Source: Devosia indica (GTDB lineage: Bacteria > Pseudomonadota > Alphaproteobacteria > Rhizobiales > Devosiaceae). Taken from it: DNA of 64,000 nucleotides. The DNA lies in assembly GCF_003056405.1 (NCBI RefSeq), contig NZ_PYVZ01000020.1, forward strand, positions 1-64,000, given 5' to 3'. This document shows, piece after piece, positions 34,715 through 43,172 of the stretch. The translations under genes and the position numbers were made by a program. Under the pieces are notes generated by a model. The model was not told where the DNA came from. It was given only the letters and a program-made list of their open reading frames with translations, and did no database searches. The first letter of the stretch is position 1. Each line of letters opens with the position of its first letter.

Positions 34715-35632
34715 CTACACATTCCCCGAGAACGTGTCGCAATCCCCCGGATTGCCGGACTGATAGCCCCGCGCAAACCACTCCTGCCGCTGCGCCGACG
34801 TGCCGTGGTTGAAGGTCTTGGGCACGGCAAATCCCTGCATGCGCTTTTGCAGCGTATCATCGCCGATCTGGTTGGCCGCGTTCAGCGCTTCCTCGATATC
34901 ACCGCTATCGAGCAGGTTTTCCTGCCCGGCGTAATTGGCCCAGACGCCAGCATAGCAGTCAGCCTGCAATTCCACCCGCACTGACCAGGCATTGGACTCC
35001 TCCTGGCTCATCGACTGCCGTGCCCGGTTGAGTTCGGGCAATACCCCGGTCAGGTTCTGGATGTGGTGTCCCACTTCATGGGCCAGCACATAGGCCTGGG
35101 CGAAATCGCCCGGCGCCCCGAACTGGCGGTGCAACTGGTCATAGAAGGAAAGGTCGATATAGACCTTGCTGTCCCCCGGACAGTAGAACGGCCCAACCGA
35201 GCTGTCCGCCGCCCCGCAGGCTGTATTGACCGCGTCAGTAAACAGCACCACGACCGGCTCGGGATAGTCTTCCCCGATGGCCGCGAACTGTTCATTCCAC
35301 AAATCCTCGGTTTCCTTGACCACCACGCCGACGAAGTCGGCCAGCTCGTCCTGTCCCTCCGCCGGAAGCTGCCGCGACGTCGCACTGGACGCCGGCCCCA
35401 TGCTCGACCCGCCGGTCAGCATGTCGAGCGGATTCTGACCCGTGGCAAACCAGATGATCCCCAGCACCACCACGATCCCGATCAGCCCCGAAATCCCGCC
35501 ACGCGACCCACGCCCCGTGGGAATGCGAATGCCCCCGCTGCGCCCCAAGCCGCCCAGCCCACCAAGGCCGCCGCTGCGCTGTCCGCGCCGATCCTCGATA
35601 TTGGAGCTGCGCTCCCGACCCCGCCACTTCAT
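34715..35632 (-). CDS. YpfJ-family putative neutral zinc metallopeptidase
   Basis: 305 residues. A basic, Gly-rich N-terminal cytosolic stretch (1-45) precedes one membrane helix (GGISGLIGIVVVLGIIWF). The outer domain carries the zinc site in VLAHEVGHHIQNLTG (HExxH) with a downstream Glu in RVELQADCYAGVWAN. A Cys pair in NTACGAADSSVGPFYCPGD and a C-terminal PGDCDTF are family features. Proteolytic activity is presumed from the motif, and the substrate is unknown. Confidence 0.9.
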   Translation of the reverse strand: MKWRGRERSSNIEDRRGQRSGGLGGLGGLGRSGGIRIPTGRGSRGGISGLIGIVVVLGIIWFATGQNPLDMLTGGSSMGPASSATSRQLPAEGQDELADFVGVVVKETEDLWNEQFAAIGEDYPEPVVVLFTDAVNTACGAADSSVGPFYCPGDSKVYIDLSFYDQLHRQFGAPGDFAQAYVLAHEVGHHIQNLTGVLPELNRARQSMSQEESNAWSVRVELQADCYAGVWANYAGQENLLDSGDIEEALNAANQIGDDTLQKRMQGFAVPKTFNHGTSAQRQEWFARGYQSGNPGDCDTFSGNV

Positions 35633-35732
35633 CGCCCGACGCCTTTCAAGATTTTGATGACGCTAGCAGTAAGCATCGCACGGGGGAACCGGTTCCACGC
35701 AGGCGGCTTGAATGAACGCAGAGCCTCACCGC

Positions 35733-35864
35733 CCCCTACCAGGGGCTTCGATCCGTCCCGTAGGGGCGTGTGCGCCGGTGGCGCACTCGGAGGTGAGAAG
35801 GCCATGAGCGCTATGCGCGAATGGCTAACGGCGGCGCTTGGCCCAAAGGGCCATAGCAAAGCTA
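35733..35864 (+). repeat. Composite palindromic repeat (25-base hairpin unit plus GGCCC/TAGC double hairpin)
   Basis: In order: CCCCT-ACC-AGGGG (35733-35745) running into a block GGGGCTTCGA..CCGTCCCGT also seen at 38.4 kb; hairpin GTGCGCC-GGT-GGCGCAC (35770-35786); the 25-base hairpin 35801-35825 with stems GCCAT/ATGGC and GCGC/GCGC; then GGCCC-AAA-GGGCC (35840-35852) and TAGC-AAA-GCTA (35854-35864), a pair repeated at 60.2 kb. This fills the 240-base gap 35633-35872 with the start region of the metallopeptidase gene. Confidence 0.8.
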
Positions 35865-35872
35865 GGAGGGGG

Positions 35873-37345
35873 TCACCCCGCCACCTTCTTCACTGTCGTC
35901 CGCGCACCCTCGTCGAACAGGCTTTCCAGATGCCCCACGACCACAGCGCGGAAATCCGCATGCCCCGCCAGGTCGGCCCCGAACACTTCTCTGAGCCCCA
36001 CCAGCCCATCGAACAGTGCCTCAGCGTCATCCCCCGCATCGGCCGCAATCGCATGCATCTTGAGCGCCAGTGGATCGCGCACATCGATCTCGCTGCCATC
36101 CTCGGCGACGCCGGTGACGTAACGCATCCATGCCGCCACCCCGAGCGCCAGCCGCTCGAAACCCCGCCCGGCCTTCAGGCGGTCGCGGATCGTGCCCAGC
36201 AGGCGCTGCGGCAGTTTCTGGCTGCCATCCATGGCGATCTGCCAGGTCCGGTGCTTCAGCGCCGGATTGCGGAACCGCTCCAGCAACTGGTCGCGATAGG
36301 CGCCCAGATCGACGCCCGGCATATCCAGCGTCGGCATCGCCTCCTCGGTCATCAACCCGTGGATCAGCTTCACATAGGCCGGATCGCCCATCACCTCGGC
36401 AATGTATTCATAGCCGCCCAGATAGCCCGCATAGGCCATGGTCGAATGAGAACCATTGAGCATCCTGAGCTTCATCAACTCGAACGGCTCCACATCCTCG
36501 ACCAATTGCGCCCCGACGGTCTCAAAGGCCGGTCGGCCCGAGGGAAAATGATCCTCGATCACCCATTGGGTGAACGGCTCGGTCATGATCGGCCAGGCAT
36601 CCTTCGCCCCGATCAATCCGGCAACTTCGTCCCGGTCCGCGTCGGTCGTTGAAGGCACGATGCGGTCCACCATGGTCGAGGGGAAGGCAACAGATTTCAC
36701 CCATTCGCCCAGTTCGGCATCGCGCAGCGCCGCAAATGCCGTCACGATCCGCTTGGCCGTTTCGCCATTGCTCGGCAGATTATCGCAACTCATCACCGTG
36801 AAGGGGGCCACACCCGACGCCTTGCGCCGCGCCAGTGCCTCCACCAGCATGCCCGGCGCCGATTTCGGCGCGGTCGGGTTGCTGAGGTCATGCACGATGT
36901 CGGCATGCTTCTGGTCCAGCTCCCCGGTTGCCGGGTCATGGCAATAGCCCTTTTCCGTCACCGTCAGCGACACGATGCGGATCGATGGGTCAGCCATCAG
37001 CGTCAGCAATTCCTCGCGTTGTGTGTTCGCGTCCATCACCGAAAGGATCGAACCGATCACGCGCGGATGCGTGCCCTTGGCATCGCGCACGGCAATCGTA
37101 TAGAGCCCGTCTTGCGGCTCCAGCGCCTCCTTGGTGTCCGGCCGCCTCAGGCTCGCGCCGACAATGCCCCAGCTCGGATCCTTGCCCAGCAGATCGTCGA
37201 CATAGACCGCCATATGCGCCCGGTGAAACGCACCAATCCCCAGATGCACGATCCCTGGCGTCACCTTGGCGCGGTCATAGCCGGGCACGTTTATCCCCTT
37301 GGCGAGTGTGGCAAGGCTGGCTGAACTGAGGCGCGGGCTGGACAC
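35873..37345 (-). CDS. Mannitol dehydrogenase family oxidoreductase, probably D-fructuronate reductase (UxuB-like)
   Basis: 490 residues from GTG 37345, which has GAGGAG upstream; an in-frame extension to 37543 is not supported. The Rossmann domain starts IVHLGIGAFHRAHMAVYVDDLL. The catalytic domain has SCDNLPSNGETAKRIV, FPSTMVDRIVPSTT and MKLRMLNGSHSTMAYAGYLGG (Lys, Asn, His of the long-chain mannitol dehydrogenase active site). The family includes mannitol 2-dehydrogenase, tagaturonate and fructuronate reductases. The divergent KDG kinase favours fructuronate to mannonate reduction in hexuronate catabolism, but mannitol cannot be excluded. Confidence 0.85.
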   Translation of the reverse strand: MSSPRLSSASLATLAKGINVPGYDRAKVTPGIVHLGIGAFHRAHMAVYVDDLLGKDPSWGIVGASLRRPDTKEALEPQDGLYTIAVRDAKGTHPRVIGSILSVMDANTQREELLTLMADPSIRIVSLTVTEKGYCHDPATGELDQKHADIVHDLSNPTAPKSAPGMLVEALARRKASGVAPFTVMSCDNLPSNGETAKRIVTAFAALRDAELGEWVKSVAFPSTMVDRIVPSTTDADRDEVAGLIGAKDAWPIMTEPFTQWVIEDHFPSGRPAFETVGAQLVEDVEPFELMKLRMLNGSHSTMAYAGYLGGYEYIAEVMGDPAYVKLIHGLMTEEAMPTLDMPGVDLGAYRDQLLERFRNPALKHRTWQIAMDGSQKLPQRLLGTIRDRLKAGRGFERLALGVAAWMRYVTGVAEDGSEIDVRDPLALKMHAIAADAGDDAEALFDGLVGLREVFGADLAGHADFRAVVVGHLESLFDEGARTTVKKVAG

Positions 37346-37369
37346 GGAAAATCTCCTCGAGGCATGCGG

Positions 37370-37388
37370 CTTCCATCTTGTATGGAAG
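37370..37388. promoter_or_regulatory. Inverted repeat in the divergent uxuB-like / kdgK-like intergenic region
   Basis: CTTCCAT (37370-37376) and ATGGAAG (37382-37388) are perfect 7-base arms around CTTGT, 25 bases upstream of the reductase start and 91 before the kinase start. It is placed like an operator controlling both genes. The regulator is unknown; no regulator gene is adjacent. Confidence 0.5.
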
Positions 37389-37478
37389 TTTTGAGCAGGA
37401 TAGAGCCTCTTTAGTTGGAACCCCTTGCCGGAGCAAGCCCGCACCGGCATAACCCGCTTGAAGTTCAGGAGGACATTC

Positions 37479-38387
37479 GTGACCAGGCGCATCGTCTCAA
37501 TCGGGGAATGCATGATCGAGATGAGCGGCGGCGAAGACCGCACCTATCGCCTCGGCTATGCCGGCGACACGCTCAACACCGCCTGGTACCTGCGCGCCCT
37601 GCTCGATAAGAACTGGTCGGTGGACTATGTCACCGCATTGGGCCAGGACCGCTACTCGGCCGACATCCGCGCCTTCCTCGACGACAACGGCATCGGCACC
37701 GGCCACATCCAGACCATTCATGATCGCCGTCCTGGCCTCTACATGATCCACCAGGAAAAGGGCGACCGCCACTTCACCTATTGGCGCGACACCTCCGCTG
37801 CCAAGCTTCTGGCCGACGACAAGTCTGCGCTTGCTAATGCCGTGGAAGGCGCCGAATTGGTCTATTTCTCCGGCATTACCCTGGCCATTCTCGCCCCCCG
37901 CGCCCGCGGCCGCCTCCTCGGCGCCATCGTCAAGGCCCGCGACAATGGCGCAAAGATCGCCTTCGACACCAACCTGCGCCCCGCCCTCTGGTCCTCCCCC
38001 CGCGTCATGGCCGGCGTCCTCACCGCCGCCGCCAGCCTCTGCGATATCGTCCTGCCCACCCATACCGACGAGGCCCCGCTCTTTGGCGACAAGACCATCG
38101 ACGACACCGCTGACCGTTATCTCGAACTCGGCGTCGAGGAGGTCGTGGTCAAGGACGGCAGCAGGGAAGCCCTCATCGCCACCGCCCATGAGCGTGTCCG
38201 CATCGCTCCGCCCGCCAACTCCAATGTCGTTGACGCCACCGGCGCCGGCGACAGCTTCAACGGCGCCTATCTCTCGGCCCGCCTCACCGGCAAGAGCTTG
38301 CGCGAAGCCGCCGAGGCGGCCCACGGCACCGCCGGCATCGTCATCGGCCACAAGGGCGCGCTGGTGGATCCGAAACTGGTTCAGTAA
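37479..38387 (+). CDS. kdgK: PfkB-family sugar kinase, probably 2-keto-3-deoxygluconate kinase
   Basis: 302 residues from GTG 37479, preceded by CAGGAGGAC; an in-frame start at 37425 is rejected. RRIVSIGECMIEMSGG opens the ribokinase fold, GYAGDTLNTAWYLRALL is the substrate loop and NVVDATGAGDSFNGAYLSARL carries the catalytic Asp and anion hole. The N-terminal style matches KdgK proteins (GDTLNTA). It would phosphorylate 2-keto-3-deoxygluconate to enter the Entner-Doudoroff route, matching the divergent fructuronate reductase-like gene. It ends just before a dispersed repeat. Confidence 0.87.
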   Translation: MTRRIVSIGECMIEMSGGEDRTYRLGYAGDTLNTAWYLRALLDKNWSVDYVTALGQDRYSADIRAFLDDNGIGTGHIQTIHDRRPGLYMIHQEKGDRHFTYWRDTSAAKLLADDKSALANAVEGAELVYFSGITLAILAPRARGRLLGAIVKARDNGAKIAFDTNLRPALWSSPRVMAGVLTAAASLCDIVLPTHTDEAPLFGDKTIDDTADRYLELGVEEVVVKDGSREALIATAHERVRIAPPANSNVVDATGAGDSFNGAYLSARLTGKSLREAAEAAHGTAGIVIGHKGALVDPKLVQ

Positions 38388-38413
38388 GGCACTGATCTTC
38401 CTCCCCCGCGGGC

Positions 38414-38499
38414 GGGGCTTCGAAACCGTCCCGTTAGGGCAAATCGCTCCAGTGGAGCGATTTGAGACGAGAAGGCCATGAGCGCTACGCGCGAATGGC
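38414..38499 (+). repeat. Dispersed composite hairpin repeat after kdgK
   Basis: Block GGGGCTTCGAAACCGTCCCG (from 38414) shared with 35.7 kb, then palindrome AAATCGCTCCA (38441-38451) / TGGAGCGATTT (38453-38463), then the 25-base hairpin 38475-38499 with stems GCCAT/ATGGC and GCGC/GCGC around TAC. The order of parts is the same as at 35.7 kb. Confidence 0.82.
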
Positions 38500-38629
38500 A
38501 TGAGCGCAACTGGCTCGATGGACCCTCCCCTCCTCCGGTGGGAGGCTGGATGGGGCTATCCCCATCAAAATACGTTCCAATCCAAAAGTAATCCCCGCCC
38601 CAAAATCCTCCCCCATACTCTTCCCATCT

Positions 38630-38703
38630 CTCCCGCGATGGGCGGACTGCAGCGAACAGTTGCGGGAGGAGCCGGTGAGACTGGATTCGCTCCAGGGCTC
38701 GCC
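38630..38703 (+). other. Two adjacent stable hairpins, possible structured RNA
   Basis: Within the 689-base gap 38388-39076, CTCCCGC (38630-38636) pairs with GCGGGAG (38662-38668) around an inner ACTG/CAGT stem. It is followed by GGTGAG-A-CTGGA (38674-38685) pairing with TCCAG-GG-CTCGCC (38691-38703) around TTCGC. There is no open frame of quality on either strand. It could be a small RNA or another mobile palindrome; I cannot match it to a known RNA family. The rest of the gap holds the repeat at 38.4 kb, the Pho box at 38.88 kb and nothing else that I can name. Confidence 0.3.
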
Positions 38704-38881
38704 TGCTAGTCGGGCCACCTTGCGACGAGCGATCAATAGGGGCCACGAACAGCAGTAGAAACCCGGCGTTCCGAGTCGGCGACGTCTCTATTATTTAGTT
38801 TTACTGAGACGCACGCGCCTCGGGACACGTCCATTTCAGAACCGGAGGTCGAACAGGCCGACCGGCATTCCGTCACGTCCA

Positions 38882-38899
38882 CTGTAATCAAACTGTCAT
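38882..38899 (+). promoter_or_regulatory. Pho box upstream of the cpdB-like gene
   Basis: CTGTAAT (38882-38888), CAAA, CTGTCAT (38893-38899) is a nearly perfect PhoB box, 178 bases before the nucleotidase start and in the same orientation. It indicates that the nucleotidase, and probably the RNase T2 gene behind it, respond to phosphate starvation through the PhoB encoded at 9847. Confidence 0.8.
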
Positions 38900-39076
38900 A
38901 AATTGACCAACCGGTAAAAACTTCATAGCGTCTCTATCCAGCCGTCATGCGCGCGTCATTTGCGCAGGGCATGAGCGGTCTGCTCCCCGTGGACGGGGAA
39001 GCGCCACAAGCCGGTCGAAAACCGGCAGCCCGGGAGCACGCCCCCGGCAGAGCGGCACTTCATTGGAGACGATCAA

Positions 39077-41062
39077 ATGAACTTCTTCCCAGCCATATCC
39101 CGGCGCAGCTTCCTGGCCGGATCGGCCAGTGTGGGCGCCATGGTCGCCATGCACCCTTTCGCGGCCATGGCCCAGGCCAACCAGGCGCATCTGCGCATCA
39201 TCGAGACGACCGATATTCACGTCGCCATCCTGCCCTACGACTATTATGCCGACGCCCCCAACGACACCATGGGTCTGGCGCGCACCGCAGCCATCATCGA
39301 ACAGATCCGCGCCGAGGCCGGCAATGCCGTGCTGTTCGACAATGGCGACCTGATTCAGGGCAACCCGATGGGCGACTACATGGCCTATGAAAAGGGCCTC
39401 AACCAGGGGGACATCCACCCCGCCGTCGCTGCGCTCAATACGCTGGGCTACGACGCCGCCACCCTGGGCAACCACGAGTTCAACTACGGCCTCGAATTTC
39501 TCGACCGCGCCCTTGAAGGCGCCAACTTCCCCCTGGTCTCGGCCAATCTGGTACGCGGTACCGAGCTGGGCGACAATCCGCTCGAGGACGACACCTATCT
39601 CGACCCCTACCGCATCTTCGAAAAAGAGCTGACCGACGGTTCGGGCGCGACCCATACCATCAGGATCGGAGTCATCGGCTTCCTGCCCCCGCAGATCCTC
39701 ACCTGGGATGCCACCCACCTCACCGGCAAGGTCGTGGTGCGTGACATCGTCGAGGCAGCCCAGGCCTGGGTGCCCAGAATGCGCGAAGAAGGCGCCGACA
39801 TCGTCGTTGCCCTCTCCCACTCCGGCATCGATGGCAGCGAATATGTCCCGGGCATGGAAAATGCCTCGCTCCATCTGGGCGCTGTCGACGGCATTGATGC
39901 CGTTCTGACCGGTCACCATCACCTGGTTTTCCCCGGCCCGAACTATGCCGACGTTCCCGGCGCCGATATCGAAGCCGGCACTCTCAATGGCACGCCGGCC
40001 GTCATGCCCGGCTTCTGGGGCTCGCATATGGGCCTGATCGACCTGCTGCTCGAAGTCGATGCCGATGGCAAATGGGCCGTTGTCTCGCACACCTCCGAGG
40101 CCCGTCCTATCGTCGAGCGCATCGACAATGCCAATGTGCCCACCGTCGAATCTCTGCCCGTCGTCGCGGAATCCGTCGCTGCCGAGCACCAGGAAACGCT
40201 CGACTATATCCGTCGCCCGGTCGGTGAAACCGCCGCCCCGCTGCACTCTTATTTCGCGCTCGTTGCCGACGATCCCTCCGTGCAGATCGTCTCCCAGGCT
40301 CAGTCCTGGTATATCGAGCAGATGATGAAGGGCACTGAATGGGAAGGCCTGCCGATCCTTTCGGCCGCTGCCCCCTTCAAGGCCGGTGGCCGTGGCGGCC
40401 CGGAATACTACACCGACGTCCCTGTCGGTCCGGTCGCCATCAAGAACGTGGCCGACCTCTATCTTTACCCCAACACCATCCAGGCCCTGGTCGTCACCGG
40501 TGCCGATGTGAAGAACTGGCTTGAACGCTCGGCCGGCATCTTCAACCAGGTCGAGGCGGGCGCCACAGACGCCGAACTCATCAATCCCGAGTTTCCGTCC
40601 TATAATTTCGACGTCATCGACGGCGTCACCTACAAGATCGACCTCACCCAGCCCTCCAAATACTCTTCGGACGGCAAGGAAGAGATCAACCCCGACGCCA
40701 ATCGTATTGTCGACCTGATGTTTGACGGGGCACCGATCGATCCGGAAGCCAGGTTCGTCATCGCCTCGAACAACTATCGTGCCGGCGGTGGCGGCTCCTT
40801 CCCGGGCACCGGTGCCGAGAACATCATCTTCATCGGTCCCGATACCAATCGCGACATCATCGTCCGCTTCATCATCGAAAACGGCACCATCAACCCCAAG
40901 GCCGACAGCAACTGGTCGCTCGCCCCGATTGGCGACACCACCGTGCTCTTTGCCACCGGCCCGAAAGCTGCCGACAAGGTGGCCGATGTCACCGCCGTCA
41001 GCATCGAGGCGACAGGGGAAACCGACGAAGCCGGATTTGGCATCTACCGCATCACACTCTGA
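39077..41062 (+). CDS. cpdB: Periplasmic 2',3'-cyclic-nucleotide 2'-phosphodiesterase / 3'-nucleotidase (CpdB-like)
   Basis: 661 residues. The N-terminus is a twin-arginine signal ([18 protein letters not shown]...AMAQ), so it is exported folded, with metals bound. The metallophosphatase domain shows all blocks: [48 protein letters not shown] and [11 protein letters not shown]. The C-terminal nucleotide-binding domain (from about 390) has [16 protein letters not shown] and [17 protein letters not shown], the pattern of CpdB rather than UshA. It converts 2',3'-cyclic nucleotides to 3'-nucleotides and then to nucleoside and phosphate. A Pho box lies upstream and an RNase T2 gene downstream. Confidence 0.92.
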   Translation: MNFFPAISRRSFLAGSASVGAMVAMHPFAAMAQANQAHLRIIETTDIHVAILPYDYYADAPNDTMGLARTAAIIEQIRAEAGNAVLFDNGDLIQGNPMGDYMAYEKGLNQGDIHPAVAALNTLGYDAATLGNHEFNYGLEFLDRALEGANFPLVSANLVRGTELGDNPLEDDTYLDPYRIFEKELTDGSGATHTIRIGVIGFLPPQILTWDATHLTGKVVVRDIVEAAQAWVPRMREEGADIVVALSHSGIDGSEYVPGMENASLHLGAVDGIDAVLTGHHHLVFPGPNYADVPGADIEAGTLNGTPAVMPGFWGSHMGLIDLLLEVDADGKWAVVSHTSEARPIVERIDNANVPTVESLPVVAESVAAEHQETLDYIRRPVGETAAPLHSYFALVADDPSVQIVSQAQSWYIEQMMKGTEWEGLPILSAAAPFKAGGRGGPEYYTDVPVGPVAIKNVADLYLYPNTIQALVVTGADVKNWLERSAGIFNQVEAGATDAELINPEFPSYNFDVIDGVTYKIDLTQPSKYSSDGKEEINPDANRIVDLMFDGAPIDPEARFVIASNNYRAGGGGSFPGTGAENIIFIGPDTNRDIIVRFIIENGTINPKADSNWSLAPIGDTTVLFATGPKAADKVADVTAVSIEATGETDEAGFGIYRITL

Positions 41063-41088
41063 GCGGTCCCGTTTTTGCAATCCTGTGG

Positions 41089-41107
41089 GGGAGCCTTTAT
41101 GGCTCCC
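41089..41107 (+). terminator. Hairpin between cpdB-like and RNase T2 genes
   Basis: GGGAGCC (41089-41095) pairs with GGCTCCC (41101-41107) around TTTAT, followed by TCATTCATTT. It is weak as a full terminator, and the genes are 66 bases apart on one strand, so I read it as an attenuator within an operon. Confidence 0.5.
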
Positions 41108-41128
41108 TCATTCATTTCGGGAGGCCAC

Positions 41129-42103
41129 ATGCTGCGCAATTTTCTCGTCCTGGCCCTGACGCTGCTGGTCCTTCCTGCAAGGGCCGAAGTCGCCCTTTCC
41201 GGCACATTCACCGCGCAAGAAACCTGCCCCGCCTACCAGTCGATCAGTCGACAGACCAATCCGGGCGACATCAGTATCCGTCCCGGCGCCACCTACGAAC
41301 TCGTCGCCGCCAACACCAGGCCAGCCACCCATCTCCTGCTCGTCATGCCCGAGGCCCAGCCCAATCGCCGATGGGTGGAAGTCGGTTGCGGCACCACCGA
41401 TATTCCTCTGCCACAGGCGTCAACACCACCATCGTCCTCCGGCTATCGCGGCACGCAATACGTGCTTGCCGTCAATTGGCAGCCCGCCTTCTGCGAAACC
41501 GCGTCCCGCGCCACCGAATGCCGCAACCAGCGCGAGAACAGTTTCGAAGCCACCCATTTCACACTGCATGGCCTCTGGCCACAGCCGCGCAGCAAGGAGT
41601 ATTGCGGCGTCCCCGAGCGTGACATCTGGGCCAGCCGCGATGGCCGCTGGCGCGACCTGCCAATGCTCGACCTCACCATCGCCCAGCGGCGCGATCTGGA
41701 TGAAGTCATGCCCGGCAGCCAGTCCGGCCTTGATCGCCACGAATGGACTAAGCACGGCACCTGCTACGGCACCGACCAGCGCGACTATTTTGGCGACTCG
41801 CTGGACCTGATGCTGGCGCTCAACACCTCCCAGGTCGCCGCGCTCTTCGCCAGCAATATCGGCAAGCGCATCACCCTGGACCAAATTCGCGATGCCTTTG
41901 ATGCCTCGTTTGGTACGGGAAGCGGCGAACGCGTTGCCATGAGCTGCGTCCGCGACGGCAATCGCACACTCATCACCGAATTGCAGATCAACCTGACCGG
42001 CGAAATCACCGGCCCCGATGATTTCGGTGCCTTACTACAGGCGGCCGACCCGGCCGATTCCGATTGCCGCTCGGGCCAGGTTGATGCAGTTGGGCTGCGG
42101 TAA
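41129..42103 (+). CDS. Secreted ribonuclease T2 family RNase
   Basis: 324 residues from ATG 41129, which has CGGGAGGCC upstream and opens a signal peptide (MLRNFLVLALTLLVLPARA); the in-frame start at 41075 is rejected. Both active-site segments are present: CAS I in HFTLHGLWPQ and CAS II in RHEWTKHGTCYG, each with its catalytic His. An N-terminal extension of about 90 residues (cysteine-containing) precedes the catalytic domain. RNase T2 cuts RNA through 2',3'-cyclic phosphate intermediates, exactly the substrate of the CpdB-like enzyme encoded 66 bases upstream, so the pair can turn external RNA into phosphate. Confidence 0.9.
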   Translation: MLRNFLVLALTLLVLPARAEVALSGTFTAQETCPAYQSISRQTNPGDISIRPGATYELVAANTRPATHLLLVMPEAQPNRRWVEVGCGTTDIPLPQASTPPSSSGYRGTQYVLAVNWQPAFCETASRATECRNQRENSFEATHFTLHGLWPQPRSKEYCGVPERDIWASRDGRWRDLPMLDLTIAQRRDLDEVMPGSQSGLDRHEWTKHGTCYGTDQRDYFGDSLDLMLALNTSQVAALFASNIGKRITLDQIRDAFDASFGTGSGERVAMSCVRDGNRTLITELQINLTGEITGPDDFGALLQAADPADSDCRSGQVDAVGLR

Positions 42104-42111
42104 TGGCGGCG

Positions 42112-42558
42112 TTACCGCTCCTCCACCCCATCCAGCCGCGCCCGCAGCGCCAGCAATTCCCGCCGCAGCGCCTCGGCGCCTTCCAGCGACAACCCGGTTC
42201 CCTCCACCACCGCCAGGGGAATGGCCAGGGCTTTGGCTTCCAGCGCCCTACCCTCGGACGTCAGGCGAATGCGGACCTGCCGTTCATCATCCTCGTCCCG
42301 CCGCCGCTGCACCAGGCCACGTGCCTCAAGCCGCTTGATCAACGGCGTGATTGTTCCTGAATCAAGGAACAATTTATCCCCCAGCGCTTTGACCGTAATA
42401 TCGTCCCGCTCCCAGAGCACCAGGAACACCAGATATTGCGGATAGGTCAGGTCCAGCGCATCGAGCCGCGGCTTGTAGAACCGCGTGAAGGCGTGCCCCG
42501 CCGCATAGACGGCAAAGCACAGCATCTGGTCTATATGCGGCATCGGCTGGTCAGCCAT
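42112..42558 (-). CDS. ohrR: OhrR, MarR-family organic peroxide sensor/repressor
   Basis: 148 residues. The reactive cysteine sits at the start of helix 1 (C14 in DQMLCFAVYAAGHAFTRFYKP), as in OhrR proteins. The winged HTH has LTYPQYLVFLVLWERDDITVKALGDKLFLDSGTITPLIKRLEARGLVQRRRDEDDERQVRI. Oxidation of the Cys by organic hydroperoxide releases the repressor. It is divergent from ohr, with a palindromic operator between them. Confidence 0.92.
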   Translation of the reverse strand: MADQPMPHIDQMLCFAVYAAGHAFTRFYKPRLDALDLTYPQYLVFLVLWERDDITVKALGDKLFLDSGTITPLIKRLEARGLVQRRRDEDDERQVRIRLTSEGRALEAKALAIPLAVVEGTGLSLEGAEALRRELLALRARLDGVEER

Positions 42559-42605
42559 GGCAACCTCTCTCGTTCGGTCACAAAACTAGCACACAAAATT
42601 CTATT

Positions 42606-42626
42606 GCACACAATTTAATTGTGCGC
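42606..42626. promoter_or_regulatory. OhrR operator between ohrR and ohr
   Basis: GCACACAATT (42606-42615), central T, AATTGTGCGC (42617-42626): a 21-base inverted repeat with a single mismatched pair, rich in the ACAATT/AATTGT core known for OhrR sites. A further GCACACAAAATT half-like copy starts at 42589, 17 bases upstream. It covers the likely ohr promoter. Confidence 0.75.
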
Positions 42627-42660
42627 TATATATCCTTCACCCAACCAAGGAGCAAGACCC

Positions 42661-43095
42661 ATGAGCATCAAGTCAGCCGTCTATACTGCCCACGCCCACA
42701 CCACCGGCGGCCGCGCCGGCGGCACCAGCAAGACCGATGACGGTCGCCTGGAAGTCACGCTCGACACGCCCAAGGCAATGGGCGGCAATGATGGTCCCGG
42801 CACCAATCCCGAGCAGCTTTTTGCCGCCGGCTATTCTGCCTGCTTCCTGGGCGCCCTCAAGGCTGTGGCCCGCGGCGAGAAGGTCAAGATTCCCGACGAA
42901 ACCACCATCGACGCTGCCGTCTCCTTCGGCGAAAACGCCAAGGGCCCCGGCTTTGCCATCGCCGTAGAACTCAAGATTACCGTTCCCGGCTTCGAGAAGG
43001 CTGAGGCCGAAGCGCTGGTGGAAAAAGCCCACCAGATCTGCCCCTATTCCAATGCCACGCGCGGCAATGTCGACGTGACCCTCACTGTCGCCTGA
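42661..43095 (+). CDS. ohr: Organic hydroperoxide resistance protein (Ohr subfamily of OsmC)
   Basis: 144 residues from ATG 42661. The start of Ohr is clear (KSAVYTAHAHTTGGRAG), and both redox cysteines are present: GTNPEQLFAAGYSACFLGAL and AHQICPYSNATRGNVDV. It reduces organic hydroperoxides using lipoylated partners. It is divergent from ohrR, with the operator overlapping its promoter region, so it should be induced by organic peroxide. Confidence 0.94.
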   Translation: MSIKSAVYTAHAHTTGGRAGGTSKTDDGRLEVTLDTPKAMGGNDGPGTNPEQLFAAGYSACFLGALKAVARGEKVKIPDETTIDAAVSFGENAKGPGFAIAVELKITVPGFEKAEAEALVEKAHQICPYSNATRGNVDVTLTVA

Positions 43096-43172
43096 TTCAA
43101 TCCGTTAACGATTGCCATTCACTTGACCGAAAGGGCGGCCAGGCTAGCGTTTCCAGACCAACAGGAGCCGCC

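Noticed and set aside
38485..38746. Short minus-strand frames in the gap upstream of the cpdB-like gene
   Set aside because: They overlap the repeat and the hairpin segment, have poor composition and no ribosome binding site.
38945..41080. 711-residue minus-strand frame opposite the cpdB-like gene
   Set aside because: The plus-strand protein has a Tat signal and all metallophosphatase motifs. The antisense frame has no recognisable domain.
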